A DNA stretch of 64,000 nt from Bifidobacterium scardovii JCM 12489 = DSM 13734 (GTDB lineage: Bacteria; Actinomycetota; Actinomycetes; Actinomycetales; Bifidobacteriaceae), in assembly GCF_001042635.1 (NCBI RefSeq), contig NZ_AP012331.1, forward strand, positions 310,001-374,000, written 5' to 3'. Numbering within the stretch: the first letter of the stretch is position 1; each line of letters starts with the position of its first letter. Positions 44,529-53,159 of this stretch are shown here, in pieces. Below the pieces are notes generated by a model. It ran no database searches. It was not told the DNA's origin and saw only the letters and a program-made list of their open reading frames with translations. The translations under genes and the position numbers were made by a program.

Positions 44529-45212
44529 ATGACCGAAGAGAAAGCTTTCCGCAAAACCGGCACCACTCCAGCCTCGTCCAAGGCCGAAGCTCCCGCCGCT
44601 TCCGCACCTTCCGCCGCCTCCGCCGCGCCGGCGACCCCGTTCGAGATGCTGGAGCCGCGCGAACAGCTCAAGCGCCTGTTGGTCGAGACCATGGGGGACA
44701 AGCCGTTCTGCGAACTCGCGGGCGTGACCTTCGACCACCGCGGGGCGTCGATCGTCGGGCATATCCTGCTCGACACCTTGGAGGAACAGGGCTATTCGGT
44801 CGATGACTTCGACGCGGTCGGCGCGCTGACCGCCGCGGCCGTGCCGCTGGTGAGCGCCATGATCCAGGCCGCAGCCTCGCGCGGAGAGGACCTTGACGGC
44901 TTCGTGATGGACTTCGTGTATCCCTCCATCAAGGGGCCTTCCATCAAGGGCAAGCGTGTGATCCTGCTCGACTCGTGGCTGTCCGAGAAATCCTATGTGC
45001 AGACCTCGTCGCTGGTCACGCTGCGCAACGGCAACGAACTGAGCCTGGACTTCAGCGTCGTCGAGCATGAGGGCGCCACCGTGGAGGCCGTCGCATCGTT
45101 GATCGGCGGCGTCGACATGACCAAGCCGACCATTCGGGTGATCAACCCGGTCGACGGCGCGGCGCACGAGCTGCCGTTCGTGGAGGTGTACCGAGAGTCC
45201 GAGCTGCGGTAG
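44529..45212 (+). CDS. Phosphoribosyltransferase-like protein (PyrE-related), degenerate PRPP loop
   Basis: 227 aa. After a low-complexity Ala/Ser/Pro head (~residues 12-38), the body follows the orotate phosphoribosyltransferase plan (REQLKRLLVETMGDKPF, then GHILLDTLEEQGYSVDDFDA). The place of the PRPP-binding DDxxTTG loop reads GKRVILLDSWLSEKSYVQ, with only one Asp and no Thr-Thr-Gly, so catalysis is doubtful. The C-terminal half could be a regulatory or binding domain. It is monocistronic between copy 3 of the inverted-repeat element and an RNA methyltransferase gene. Fold assignment moderate; function unknown. Confidence 0.65.
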   Translation: MTEEKAFRKTGTTPASSKAEAPAASAPSAASAAPATPFEMLEPREQLKRLLVETMGDKPFCELAGVTFDHRGASIVGHILLDTLEEQGYSVDDFDAVGALTAAAVPLVSAMIQAAASRGEDLDGFVMDFVYPSIKGPSIKGKRVILLDSWLSEKSYVQTSSLVTLRNGNELSLDFSVVEHEGATVEAVASLIGGVDMTKPTIRVINPVDGAAHELPFVEVYRESELR

Positions 45213-45315
45213 GCGGCACGCCGCGAACGGCCGGCCCGCAGGAGACTCGCCGGCGGACCTCCGGCGGAATGCCCGCTGCGGCACGCCCACTGATGGAGAT
45301 GCGGAGAGAACGAAC

Positions 45316-46125
45316 ATGCATACGCCCAACCCTGTTTCCCTGGCCGCGAAGATGTCGGGGGAACCCGAATTCCGTGAAGTCGGCGTGGCCCCGTGGGCCG
45401 AAACCCACCCGGGCGAGCCCCGGCCCGACGACCCGGCTTCGCCGTCGTTCGACGCCCGGTTCGATACCGTGTTGCTCGACGAGGGCGACCGGCGCAACGT
45501 GCTCGACCGGTACCGGTACTGGACGGTGAACGCCATCAAGGCCGACCTTGACGCCCGGGGCCGCCACATGTTCGAAGTGGCCGTCGAAAATTGGACGCAC
45601 GATTTCAACATCGGCTCGATGGTTCGGACCGCCAACGCATTCCAGGCCCGTCGCGTGCATATCGTCGGGCCGCACAAGTGGAATCGCAAGGGCGCGCTGA
45701 TGACCGAGCTGTACCAGCACGTCGAGCATCATCCCTCGATCAGCGAGCTGGTGACCTGCTGGCGGTACCGGATCGCCGGCGAGATCGCGGAGGCCCGCTC
45801 GCAGGCCGGCGTCGCCGCGCTGCGCAACGACTATGCCGCGGTCGCCGCCGCGGACGCGCGTGCGCGCGACCTCGAATCGGCGCGCGTGATCGCGCTCGAC
45901 ATCATTCCCGGCGCGGTGCCGATCGAAAGATACCGGTTCCCCGAGCGTTGCCTGCTGCTGTTCGGTGCGGAGGGGCCGGGGCTGTCGCGCAAGGCGCTCG
46001 ACCTTGCCGATGACGTGGTGTACATCTCGCAGTTCGGTTCGGTGCGGTCGATCAATGCGGGCGCCGCGGCCGCGGTGGCCATGCACTGCTGGATCGCCCA
46101 GCATGCCGTCGTCCCCATGCGTTGA
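45316..46125 (+). CDS. SPOUT (TrmH/SpoU)-family RNA methyltransferase
   Basis: 269 aa. The three SpoU motifs are intact: motif 1 ENWTHDFNIGSMVRTANAF (catalytic Arg and Asn), motif 2 RCLLLFGAEGPGLS, and motif 3 YISQFGSVRSINAGAAAAVA, forming the knotted SAM site. It probably 2'-O-methylates tRNA or rRNA; target cannot be told from sequence. A Pro/Asp-rich N-terminal ~50 residues are extra. RBS ggagagaacg. Confidence 0.9.
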   Translation: MHTPNPVSLAAKMSGEPEFREVGVAPWAETHPGEPRPDDPASPSFDARFDTVLLDEGDRRNVLDRYRYWTVNAIKADLDARGRHMFEVAVENWTHDFNIGSMVRTANAFQARRVHIVGPHKWNRKGALMTELYQHVEHHPSISELVTCWRYRIAGEIAEARSQAGVAALRNDYAAVAAADARARDLESARVIALDIIPGAVPIERYRFPERCLLLFGAEGPGLSRKALDLADDVVYISQFGSVRSINAGAAAAVAMHCWIAQHAVVPMR

Positions 46126-46167
46126 CAGCCACGTGTGTTCCGGCGGAAAACCGTTAAGCTCGGAACC

Positions 46168-47175
46168 ATGATTGAGATCGAAGGTCTGAGCAAGCGGTTC
46201 GGATCCAAGGCCGCGCTATCCGGGGTCAGCTTCATCGCCGAAGACGGCAAGGTCACCGGCTTTCTCGGCCCGAACGGCGCCGGGAAATCCACCACCATGC
46301 GCGCCGCGCTCGGGCTGATCCGCCCGGATGGCGGGCGCGCGCTCATCGACGGGGCGCGGTTCGCCGACCTGCCTTCGCCTATGGCGTCGGTCGGCGCCGT
46401 GCTCGACGCGAAATCGGCGCACAAGGGCCGTTCCGCCTACGCGCATCTGCGCGCGCTGGCGCTTTCCAACGGCATCCCCAAGAGCCGCGTCGACGAGGTC
46501 ATCGACTTCACCGGCATCGCGAGCGTCGCCAAGAGAAAGGCCGGCACGTTCTCACTGGGCATGAGCCAGAGGCTGTCCATCGCCGCCGCGCTGCTCGGCG
46601 ATCCGCGCAATCTCGTGCTCGACGAGCCGATCAACGGCCTTGATCCTGAAGGCGTCAAATGGGTGCGCGAGCTATGCCGGTACTATGCGGGCCAGGGGCG
46701 CGCCGTGCTGCTGAGCTCGCACCTGATGAGCGAGGTGGCGCTCACCGCCGACAATCTGGTGATCATCGGGCAGGGCCACATCCTCGAGACCACGACGGTC
46801 GGCGCGTTCGTCGCCGAGCATTCCACCCATTCGATCCGCGTGGTCACGCCTCAGCCGGACCGGCTGCGCGCGATTTTCGCGAACGCGCCGAGCGTGACGG
46901 TCTCGCCGGCTCAGCGCGATCCCAACGATCCTCCGGAGGGTATGCCGTTCCGCATCATCGGGGCCGATCTGAAACTGACCGCGGAAGTGTTCGCCCGGGC
47001 GCAGCTGATCACATACCAGATGATCGAGGAGCACGCGTCGCTGGAGGAGGCGTACATGGCGCTCACCCACGCCAGCGCCGAATACCGATCCCATGGGTTT
47101 CCCGGGCAGCCGGGTCCGGTCGAAGCCGGCCCCATGGCAGGCGCCAACGTCAACGACAGGGAGGTGGCCCGATGA
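46168..47175 (+). CDS. ABC transporter ATP-binding protein (ABC-2 type)
   Basis: 335 aa ATPase of an exporter. Walker A GPNGAGKSTT, Q-loop region, signature FSLGMSQRLSIAAALLGDP, Walker B LVLDEPINGLDPEG and the switch His in LLSSHLMSEV are all present. The start at 46168 (MIEIEGLSKRFG) is preferred over an upstream frame that overlaps no RBS. The C-terminal ~100 residues form the extension common in drug/antibiotic ABC-2 ATPases. Its stop overlaps the ATG of the permease gene. Confidence 0.93.
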   Translation: MIEIEGLSKRFGSKAALSGVSFIAEDGKVTGFLGPNGAGKSTTMRAALGLIRPDGGRALIDGARFADLPSPMASVGAVLDAKSAHKGRSAYAHLRALALSNGIPKSRVDEVIDFTGIASVAKRKAGTFSLGMSQRLSIAAALLGDPRNLVLDEPINGLDPEGVKWVRELCRYYAGQGRAVLLSSHLMSEVALTADNLVIIGQGHILETTTVGAFVAEHSTHSIRVVTPQPDRLRAIFANAPSVTVSPAQRDPNDPPEGMPFRIIGADLKLTAEVFARAQLITYQMIEEHASLEEAYMALTHASAEYRSHGFPGQPGPVEAGPMAGANVNDREVAR

Positions 47176-48281
47176 GCAGGGGATCGCATGCCGCTCACGC
47201 TCGCAGATCCGGCGGTTCGCAGTCGCGGCCGGGGCCCGGGACGAGGGCTTCGGGCGGGGTTGCCGGCGGGGTTTCCGGTGGGTTTCCCGGCAAGCGGGGC
47301 GCAACGGCGTCGCATGGCCCCAACCGGATGCCGGCCGGATCGCAGGCGCATCCGCAGAGCCGGCTGACCGTGATCGGCGCGATTCGCAGCGAGCTGACGA
47401 AGGCGCTGAGTCTCAGGTCCACCATGATCCTGATGGCGCTCAATGCGCTGCTGTTGCCGGGCGGCGCCGCGATTTTGGCATGGGCGTATCGGTTCATGTC
47501 GACCGTCGACCCGCGGACCGGGAAGATGATGGCGCATCCCGAACCGTTGCCGGCGAGCCTGATGTGGTCGGCGGTCGGCGGTTTCGTGTCGACCTGCATG
47601 ATCGTGGTCGCCATTTTCGGCGTGATGGCCATCACCACCGAATACGTGACCTCGTCCGTGCAGTCCACGCTGGTCGCCAATCCGCGGCGCGTGCTGTTCC
47701 TCAACGCGAAGACGCTGGTGACCGCGGTGCTGACCTTCCTGTCGTCGCTGGCGGGATTGATGCTGTCATGGCTGGCGGTGCACCTGATGCTCGCCGATAT
47801 CGGCGTCAAGGCGCTCGCGGAGTCCGAGCGCGTGTTGCCGTGGATGACGCTGCTCGGCGGATCGGCCGTGCTGACGCTGACGGCGGTGATGGCCGTGGGA
47901 TGCGGCGGTGTGTGCCGGTCCACGGTCGGCGGCATCTTCTCGATGATCGGCATACTGATGATCGCGCCGTCGATTCTGTCGCTTGCCTCGTTCGGCGGTG
48001 ATCGGTTCAGGTGGGTGCAGTCGATCTCCCGCTGCCTGCCGGACCGGGCCGTCACGAACTTCCTGACCGGCGGCGTCAATGCCGGATTGGAGGGCGGAAA
48101 CGTCTCGATGTCGGCGGGTGGCTCCGCGGTGTCCGGTGCTTCTGCGGCTTCTGCGGCCTCTGCTGCCTCCGATGGGGTCTTCGATCCGACTTGGTGGCAA
48201 TCCGGCCTGATTCTGCTGGCCTGGGTCGTGGTGATCTACGCCATCGGCACGCTGGTCGTCAAGCGGTCCGACATCAAGTAG
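47172..48281 (+). CDS. ABC-2 type exporter permease
   Basis: 369 aa. ATG 47172 overlaps the preceding stop (ATGA). An unusual ~65-residue basic Gly/Ser/Arg-rich cytoplasmic head precedes six membrane segments (STMILMALNALLLPGGAAIL; TCMIVVAIFGVMAITTEYV and others), a layout typical of ABC-2 permeases. A Ser/Ala-rich loop (GSAVSGASAASAASAASDG) lies before the last helix. With the ATPase it probably exports a peptide, lipid or drug; cargo unknown. Bases 48282-48654 downstream hold GC-rich simple sequence with no gene. Confidence 0.85.
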   Translation: MSRGSHAAHARRSGGSQSRPGPGTRASGGVAGGVSGGFPGKRGATASHGPNRMPAGSQAHPQSRLTVIGAIRSELTKALSLRSTMILMALNALLLPGGAAILAWAYRFMSTVDPRTGKMMAHPEPLPASLMWSAVGGFVSTCMIVVAIFGVMAITTEYVTSSVQSTLVANPRRVLFLNAKTLVTAVLTFLSSLAGLMLSWLAVHLMLADIGVKALAESERVLPWMTLLGGSAVLTLTAVMAVGCGGVCRSTVGGIFSMIGILMIAPSILSLASFGGDRFRWVQSISRCLPDRAVTNFLTGGVNAGLEGGNVSMSAGGSAVSGASAASAASAASDGVFDPTWWQSGLILLAWVVVIYAIGTLVVKRSDIK

Positions 48282-48654
48282 CGGGCCGGCCGGCTGGGCG
48301 GTTGGGCGGCTGACGCGGCTGGTTGAGGCGGGTGTGCGGCGCGGTTTGGGGACGGCTTGGTTTGATGAGGCTCGGTTTGATGAGGGTGAGCGGCTGACGT
48401 GGTTGCGTGTGAATCTGACACGGCTGGGCGGGAAACCGGCTTGGCTGGGTGGCCGGCATGTCCGGGCGACTGGCGCGATCGGTCGGAAATGATGTGGCTG
48501 AGCGGAATGGTCCCATGTACTGCTTGCGGCTCTGTGGACTGCTATGGCCCTATGAACTACTAGGGACTGCCATGAACTGTCTGTCGGACTACCCGTCCAT
48601 CGTGAGGCTGCCAGCCATTGGTCCCGCAATGCATTGTCGCATGCGATTGACGCC

Positions 48655-49407
48655 AGTTGTTGGTGGGGATCTCTCGCTGGCGTAGCGCTTGGCGGGAGGG
48701 AGCTGCCGTGTGGCGGCGGGGATAGCTCGTCGGCGTGGTGATGCCGGGAGGGAGTCACTGGTTACTGGCGAGGTTCTCTTGTAGGTGTAACGCTTAATGA
48801 GAACGATCTGCCGTGTGCTGGCAAGAATCTCTTACTGGGATGCACTTGTCAGGATGGAATCTGCCATGCGGTGGTGGGAATATCTCTTCGGCGTGGTGGT
48901 GCCGGGATGGCGTTGTCGGTTGCTGGCGAGATTCTCTCGCTGAGCTGATGCTAGTGGGAGGTTATAGCCGTGTGCTGGTTGGAATCTCTTGTTGAACTGA
49001 CTCTAGCGGGAGATTTCGGCCAGTTGATGGTAAGTCTCTTCCGCTGGCGTAGCGCTTGGCGGGATGAATCTGCCGTGTACTGGTGGGAATCTCTTGCCGA
49101 TGGATAATACCGGGGTAGATTGGCCTGTCAGTGGCGGTGATCTCTCGTCGGAGCGGGATCCAGCGGGTGGAGCCTGCCATACGGTGGCGGAAGCCTCTTA
49201 CTGGGATGCATTTGTCATGGAGTTGCCGTGCGGTGGTGGGAATATCTCTTCGGCGTGGTGGTGCCGGGATGGCGTTGCCGGTTGCTGGCGAGGTTCTCTT
49301 GCTGAATTGATGCTAATAGGAGGTCGTATCCGTGTGGTGGCGGGAATCTCTCACCGAGCTGTCTCAATGAGCGGTATCCGCCATATGGCGGCGATTGTCT
49401 CTCGCTA
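48655..49407. repeat. 52-bp degenerate hairpin-repeat array B (about 15 units)
   Basis: Units of 50-55 bp run as ttgccg-ttgctggcgag-tctctcgctg-(n)-gatgctggcgggatg. A stretch starting gtggtgggaatatctcttcg (about 48871) is repeated nearly exactly ~353 bp later (about 49224), indicating block duplication of several units. The array stops where the IS5-family element begins. Confidence 0.82.
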
Positions 49408-50252
49408 GGGTGTGTTTACACTATATTGGTTTTGTGTGATAATTGGGGTGTGTGTACGCCGAGGTATGGCATCACGCTTGACCAGTTCATGAGGGTCGCG
49501 CATCTGTTGCCGCGTCAGCGGGGCAACGTGGCGGTCGACAACTACACGTTCGTCAACGCGCTGCTGTGGATGTGCCGCACCGGGGCCCCGTGGAGGGACC
49601 TGCCGGAATGCTACGGCAAGTGGATCACCGTCTATCAGCGGTTCAACCGCTGGTCCGGGAACGGCGCGATCGAGCGCCTGTTCACCGCCCTGCAGGAGGA
49701 GCGGATCATCGCCGTCGAGGTCCGGGTGCCCGCGTTGGACTCCACGAGCGTGAAGGTCCACCAGCACGCCACGGGCGCCCCGGAAAAAGGGGGCCGCAGT
49801 CCGTCGTGATCTCCCGGGGAGGCAGGAACGCCAAAGTTCACGTGGTATCCGACAGCGAGTCGACGCTCGTCGAAATCCATTTGAGCCCGGGCAACGAGCG
49901 CGACGCGGCCCACGGGCGCCGCTCCATGGCCGCGCTCGGCGCGTTCATGGGAGCCAGGCTGCTCATGGACCGCGCCTACGAAGGGGATTCCACCCGTCTG
50001 CTGGCGGAGTCGTTCGGCCTGACGCCGGTCGTGCCGCCCAGAGGAACCGCACGGACCCATGGGACTACGACAGGCGGGCGTACAAGGGCAGGAACATGGT
50101 CGAGCGCGTCTTCAACCGCATGAAGCACTACCGCAAGGCCGCCACCCGCTACGACAGGCTCGACGCCACCTTCCTCGCCAACCTCCAACTCGCCCTCATC
50201 GCCATCCAACTCAAAAACACCAGCAAAACCAACTAGTGTAAACACACCCTAG
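49405..50252 (+). mobile_element. IS5-family insertion sequence, decayed
   Basis: 848 bp bounded by imperfect inverted repeats: ctagggtgtgtttacacta then ttggtttt at the left, and the complement aaaaccaa then tagtgtaaacacaccctag at the right. CTAG at both ends may be the target duplication or part of the repeats. It is inserted at the end of a 52-bp repeat unit (tctctcgCTAG). Confidence 0.88.
49450..50236 (+). pseudogene. IS5-family (IS427-like) DDE transposase, two frame changes
   Basis: Read in three frames. Frame a: YGITLDQFMRVAHLLPRQRG to VPALDSTSVKVHQHA (first Asp). At gaaaaaggggg (~49785) it passes by -1 to frame b with LLMDRAYEGDSTRLLAESFG (second Asp). Near agaggaacc (~50045) one base is missing and the frame moves to DPWDYDRRAYKGRNMVERVF (Glu). 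The first shift matches the programmed -1 shift between the two ORFs of this IS group. The second is not expected and disables the protein. A GTG at 49450 is a plausible start. Confidence 0.85.
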
Positions 50253-50344
50253 TATCCTGCGTCGTTAATTCGTTTAGTAATTTTGGCTCCCCTCTTTGAA
50301 CTGTGCCCCATTTGTTGGACGTGGTTTATTTATAGGGTACCCGG

Positions 50345-51430
50345 TCAAGCGGTGGGGAACGTGTTGCGGAATTCCTCCGGGGTGCGTCCCTCGAGTCTCG
50401 CCTGGCGTCGTTTGGTGTTCCAGTGGACGATGTACGCGTCCAGCCCGGTCCTGAATTCCTCGAAGGAGGCGAACTCGCGCCCGATGCAGAACTCGTCCTT
50501 GAGGTGGCCGAACACCTGCTCGGTCGCGGCGTTGTCCAGGCAGTTGCCCTTGCGGCTCATCGACTGGCGGATGCCCAGTTCCTCCAGGCGGGCCCGCCAC
50601 CAGGAGTGCTGGTACTGCCAGCCCATGTCCGAGTGCAGGATCGGGGACACGCCTTCGGGAAGACGGGTCTCGAGCATGGCCAGCATGCGCTTCTGCTGGG
50701 CCAGATCGGGATGACGGCTCACGTCCCAGGCGACGATCTCCTTCGAGCCCATGTCGTACACGGGCGCGAGGTACGCCTTGCCGCCGGCGACCCTGAACTC
50801 GGTGACGTCCGTGCCCAGCTTCACCCACGGGGCGTCGGCCGCGAAGTCGCGTTCCAGCAGGTTCGGCGGCTTCGCGCCCGCCTCGCCCCGATAGGAGCTG
50901 TACCCGCGGTGGGGGTTCGGCCGGCGTATGACGCACTCCAGGCCCATGCGGCGCATGACCTTGAGCACGCTCTTGGAGCTCACCGTCACGCCGAACTCGT
51001 TCACGAGGCACATGCGCACCTGCCGGTGCCCGCACCCGTTGGGCGTGCGGTGGAACACCTCATCGACCAACGGCTCGATGTCGGGCCTGGTGACCCGCTC
51101 GGGATGGGACCGGTGGTAGTAGTACGTGCTCCTCGCCAGTCCCGCGGCCCTCAGCAGGAGCGGAAGCGGATGGCCAAGCCCCGCCAGCGCCGAAACGATC
51201 ACCGTTTTCTCCCGGTTGGTGATCTCGAGGCCGGCAGGGCCAATGCTTTTTCCAGGTATGCGACCCTCGCCCGCAAGAACTCGTTCTCCTCCCGCAACGC
51301 CCCCTCGGGCGTCGGATCCGGCTCCGGCCTCGGCCCCGATCCCCTGGGCCTGCCCCTGCGTCCCGGTCTGAGCGCCTCGGCCCCGCCGGCCCGGTACGCA
51401 CGACACCAGGCCTCCAACGTCGTGACGCAC
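50345..51430 (-). CDS. IS3-family OrfB (DDE integrase domain)
   Basis: The open frame is 361 aa but the protein is expected as the C-terminal part of an OrfAB fusion, entering at about EKTVIVSALAGLG. The catalytic triad is complete: KLGTDVTEFRV (Asp), ILHSDMGWQYQHSWW (Asp) and NCLDNAATEQVFGHLKDE (Glu). The C-terminal HWNTKRRQARLEGRTPEEFR is the family ending. No internal stop or shift was seen, so the element may be active. Confidence 0.92.
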   Translation of the reverse strand: MRHDVGGLVSCVPGRRGRGAQTGTQGQAQGIGAEAGAGSDARGGVAGGERVLAGEGRIPGKSIGPAGLEITNREKTVIVSALAGLGHPLPLLLRAAGLARSTYYYHRSHPERVTRPDIEPLVDEVFHRTPNGCGHRQVRMCLVNEFGVTVSSKSVLKVMRRMGLECVIRRPNPHRGYSSYRGEAGAKPPNLLERDFAADAPWVKLGTDVTEFRVAGGKAYLAPVYDMGSKEIVAWDVSRHPDLAQQKRMLAMLETRLPEGVSPILHSDMGWQYQHSWWRARLEELGIRQSMSRKGNCLDNAATEQVFGHLKDEFCIGREFASFEEFRTGLDAYIVHWNTKRRQARLEGRTPEEFRNTFPTA

Positions 51431-51732
51431 GCGATCGCGTACCGCTCCATCACCACGGACTTCGCCACTCCCCGGTCCACGTGATCGCGCGCGGCCGCGA
51501 CCTTCGTGTCCCAGTCATAGCTCCTGTTGCCCCCGCGTTTCGCCATAAGCGCCTCCCGTCCGCCGACCCGATACGCCAGCGACCATTTCTTCGCGGTCAT
51601 CACCGGCATGCCAACCCGACGCGCCGCGGCCTTGTAACCCAACCCCTCACCAAACAGGGCGGCCACCGAACACCTGAAAGCATCATCATACCGACGCCTG
51701 CGATCTGCACACACAGAAAACCACACCTCCAA
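51199..51732 (-). CDS. IS3-family OrfA (helix-turn-helix subunit)
   Basis: 177 aa. Two HTH segments (YDDAFRCSVAALFGEGLGYK and SVVMERYAIACVTTLEAWCR) and a leucine-zipper-like ALREENEFLRARVAYLEKAL. Near its stop, agaaaacgg allows a -1 shift into the OrfB frame, as usual for this family, to make the OrfAB transposase. The start is uncertain (TTG at 51732 in the open frame). Confidence 0.88.
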   Translation of the reverse strand: MEVWFSVCADRRRRYDDAFRCSVAALFGEGLGYKAAARRVGMPVMTAKKWSLAYRVGGREALMAKRGGNRSYDWDTKVAAARDHVDRGVAKSVVMERYAIACVTTLEAWCRAYRAGGAEALRPGRRGRPRGSGPRPEPDPTPEGALREENEFLRARVAYLEKALALPASRSPTGRKR

Positions 51733-51778
51733 TCATCAAACATGAATTACTCCAGTCCAACAATCAGGGTGCAGTTCA

Positions 51779-51906
51779 CTTGGAGGGGAGCTGTCGGCAT
51801 AGCCGACTGAGGGGGGGCATGCGAATCGGCTTGATTCAGGTGTTCGCGGTAATGCTCCTCTCAGGCCGCTTCGCGGCCAGCTCCCCTCCAAGAGGGGAGC
51901 CAGACA
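51779..51906. repeat. Two-hairpin dispersed elements, right part of an IS-interrupted pair
   Basis: Continues the half element at 50285-50296: ggaggggag, gtcggc-ata-gccgac, tgaggggggg, then a minus copy ending ggggagccaga. The flank tacatgaacttacgacgcag is the complement of the conserved lead-in seen at 32.4 and 59.3 kb. A lone 52-bp-type unit (ccagtctgtggtagttatct) follows near 51965. Confidence 0.8.
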
Positions 51907-52113
51907 TAGTACATGAACTTACGACGCAGGATACTAGGAGCGGTCTAAGCGAGAGACCGCCACCAGTCTGTGGTAGTTATCTCTCGCATCTCACGCTTAT
52001 GCCGAATGGTATGCATGCGTGAATGCGAATCGGCATACGTGCGGGATGACACCGTATTGCCGACCATGTCTCGATTGTCGTGGTCCCCGGTGACGCGGCG
52101 AGTGCCTCATTCA

Positions 52114-53064
52114 TCACTGGCCGCGTGGAATACCGGCCGCGACGAGCTTGTCGACCAACGGCCGTCGGGCAATGACGTCGTCAAACGAGAAACGGACGAT
52201 GGAAGTGACGCCGGCGCGTTCGAGCGCTTCTTCGCGCTCCCGCTCGGCGAATACGACCCCTTGGATGCTTTTGCGGCCGGTCATGTCCGGATTCACGTAC
52301 TTTTCCGTGCCATCTAGTTCCCCAACGACGATTCTTCCGTCAGCGAGCCTCCACACAAAATCGCCGCGGTAGACTTTGCCGGTTTGCGGATCGACGAACG
52401 GCGATTGGATCTCCGGTAGCATGAAGGATTGCTCGATGATGGTGCCCCGAGCCAACGATTCCCCTCCGTTTTCGCTGGCGGCGTTCGCGTAGTGCAGCAA
52501 GCGGAACAGCGAAGAATAGTTCTGCCGCAGCGACGAACAAACCGACAGGATATCGGGGATCGTGACGCCCTTGCCGAATGCCGAATCGACGATGGGCAGC
52601 GCATCTCGGAAATTCAGGGCGATTCCGCAGTCCACAACCGTTCTTGCTTTGTCCGTCACCGTTATGCCGTCAATGGTCTCGGTTGCGGGATGCGGAATAT
52701 GGATTCGATTGATGCGGGGATTGTCGGCGTTTGACCCTCGTTGGGAGGCGACTACGGTAACGGTGCCTCCGTGGAGCCGCCATTGGTGCTCGAATCCATG
52801 GATCGCGGCGGCGGTGAGGCCTGCGAATATCCAATCGGGGTGCTTGACGTGGAGGGTGCGGGCGATATGCATTGTCTGTTCCGGAGGGGCGAGTTCCTCC
52901 CAGTAGTCATTGCGCGCATACATGTTCGGGAACACGCGGCGCAATTCCAGAGCGGTCGCGCGCCGGCCCAAAGCCTGTCGCTGCGCATGCGTCGCTCCGA
53001 AGGCGCATTGGCGGCTGTTCTGCGCGGTATCCAAGAGGGCTTCGACTACTGCATGGCGTTTCAT
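52114..53064 (-). CDS. AbiEi-like / PD-(D/E)XK-type hypothetical protein
   Basis: 316 aa. The middle (HIARTLHVKHPDWIFAGLTA, then AIHGFEHQW) resembles the AbiEi-type antitoxin/regulator fold, in the actinobacterial form without an adjacent AbiEii nucleotidyltransferase. The C-terminus has a Vsr/DUF559-like nuclease pattern: GDFVWRLADGRIVVGELDGT then EKY, giving Asp-x(n)-Glu-x-Asp and a nearby Lys. Its composition is less GC-rich than housekeeping neighbours, and it sits alone between IS elements and repeat array C, so transfer is likely. A role in phage defence is plausible but unproven. No strong RBS before ATG 53064. Confidence 0.7.
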   Translation of the reverse strand: MKRHAVVEALLDTAQNSRQCAFGATHAQRQALGRRATALELRRVFPNMYARNDYWEELAPPEQTMHIARTLHVKHPDWIFAGLTAAAIHGFEHQWRLHGGTVTVVASQRGSNADNPRINRIHIPHPATETIDGITVTDKARTVVDCGIALNFRDALPIVDSAFGKGVTIPDILSVCSSLRQNYSSLFRLLHYANAASENGGESLARGTIIEQSFMLPEIQSPFVDPQTGKVYRGDFVWRLADGRIVVGELDGTEKYVNPDMTGRKSIQGVVFAEREREEALERAGVTSIVRFSFDDVIARRPLVDKLVAAGIPRGQ

Positions 53065-53159
53065 ACCGTGAGGATATACGTGCGAGTTCGTTCCTGTATA
53101 CCGCGAACGGGGTATGTGGTCGAAGGTTTTGGCGTTCGGCGTGTTGTTCTATCTGTTCC

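Larger units (their letters stand above)
50297..51778 (-). mobile_element. IS3-family (IS150-like) insertion sequence, apparently intact
   Basis: 1,482 bp with terminal inverted repeats tgaactgtgccccatttgtt and its imperfect complement at 51755-51778. A 3-bp target duplication, CTT, flanks it (50294-50296 and 51779-51781). It split a two-hairpin element: joining the flanks recreates ctcccct-CTT-ggaggggag followed by gtcggcatagccgac. Confidence 0.92.

Noticed and set aside
48285..48650. Short open frames after the ABC permease gene
   Set aside because: Simple GC-rich and Thr/Pro/Gln-biased translations without start signals; no support.
51810..51817. G7 run near the IS3-family element
   Set aside because: Part of the closing tgaggggggg of a two-hairpin element; noncoding.
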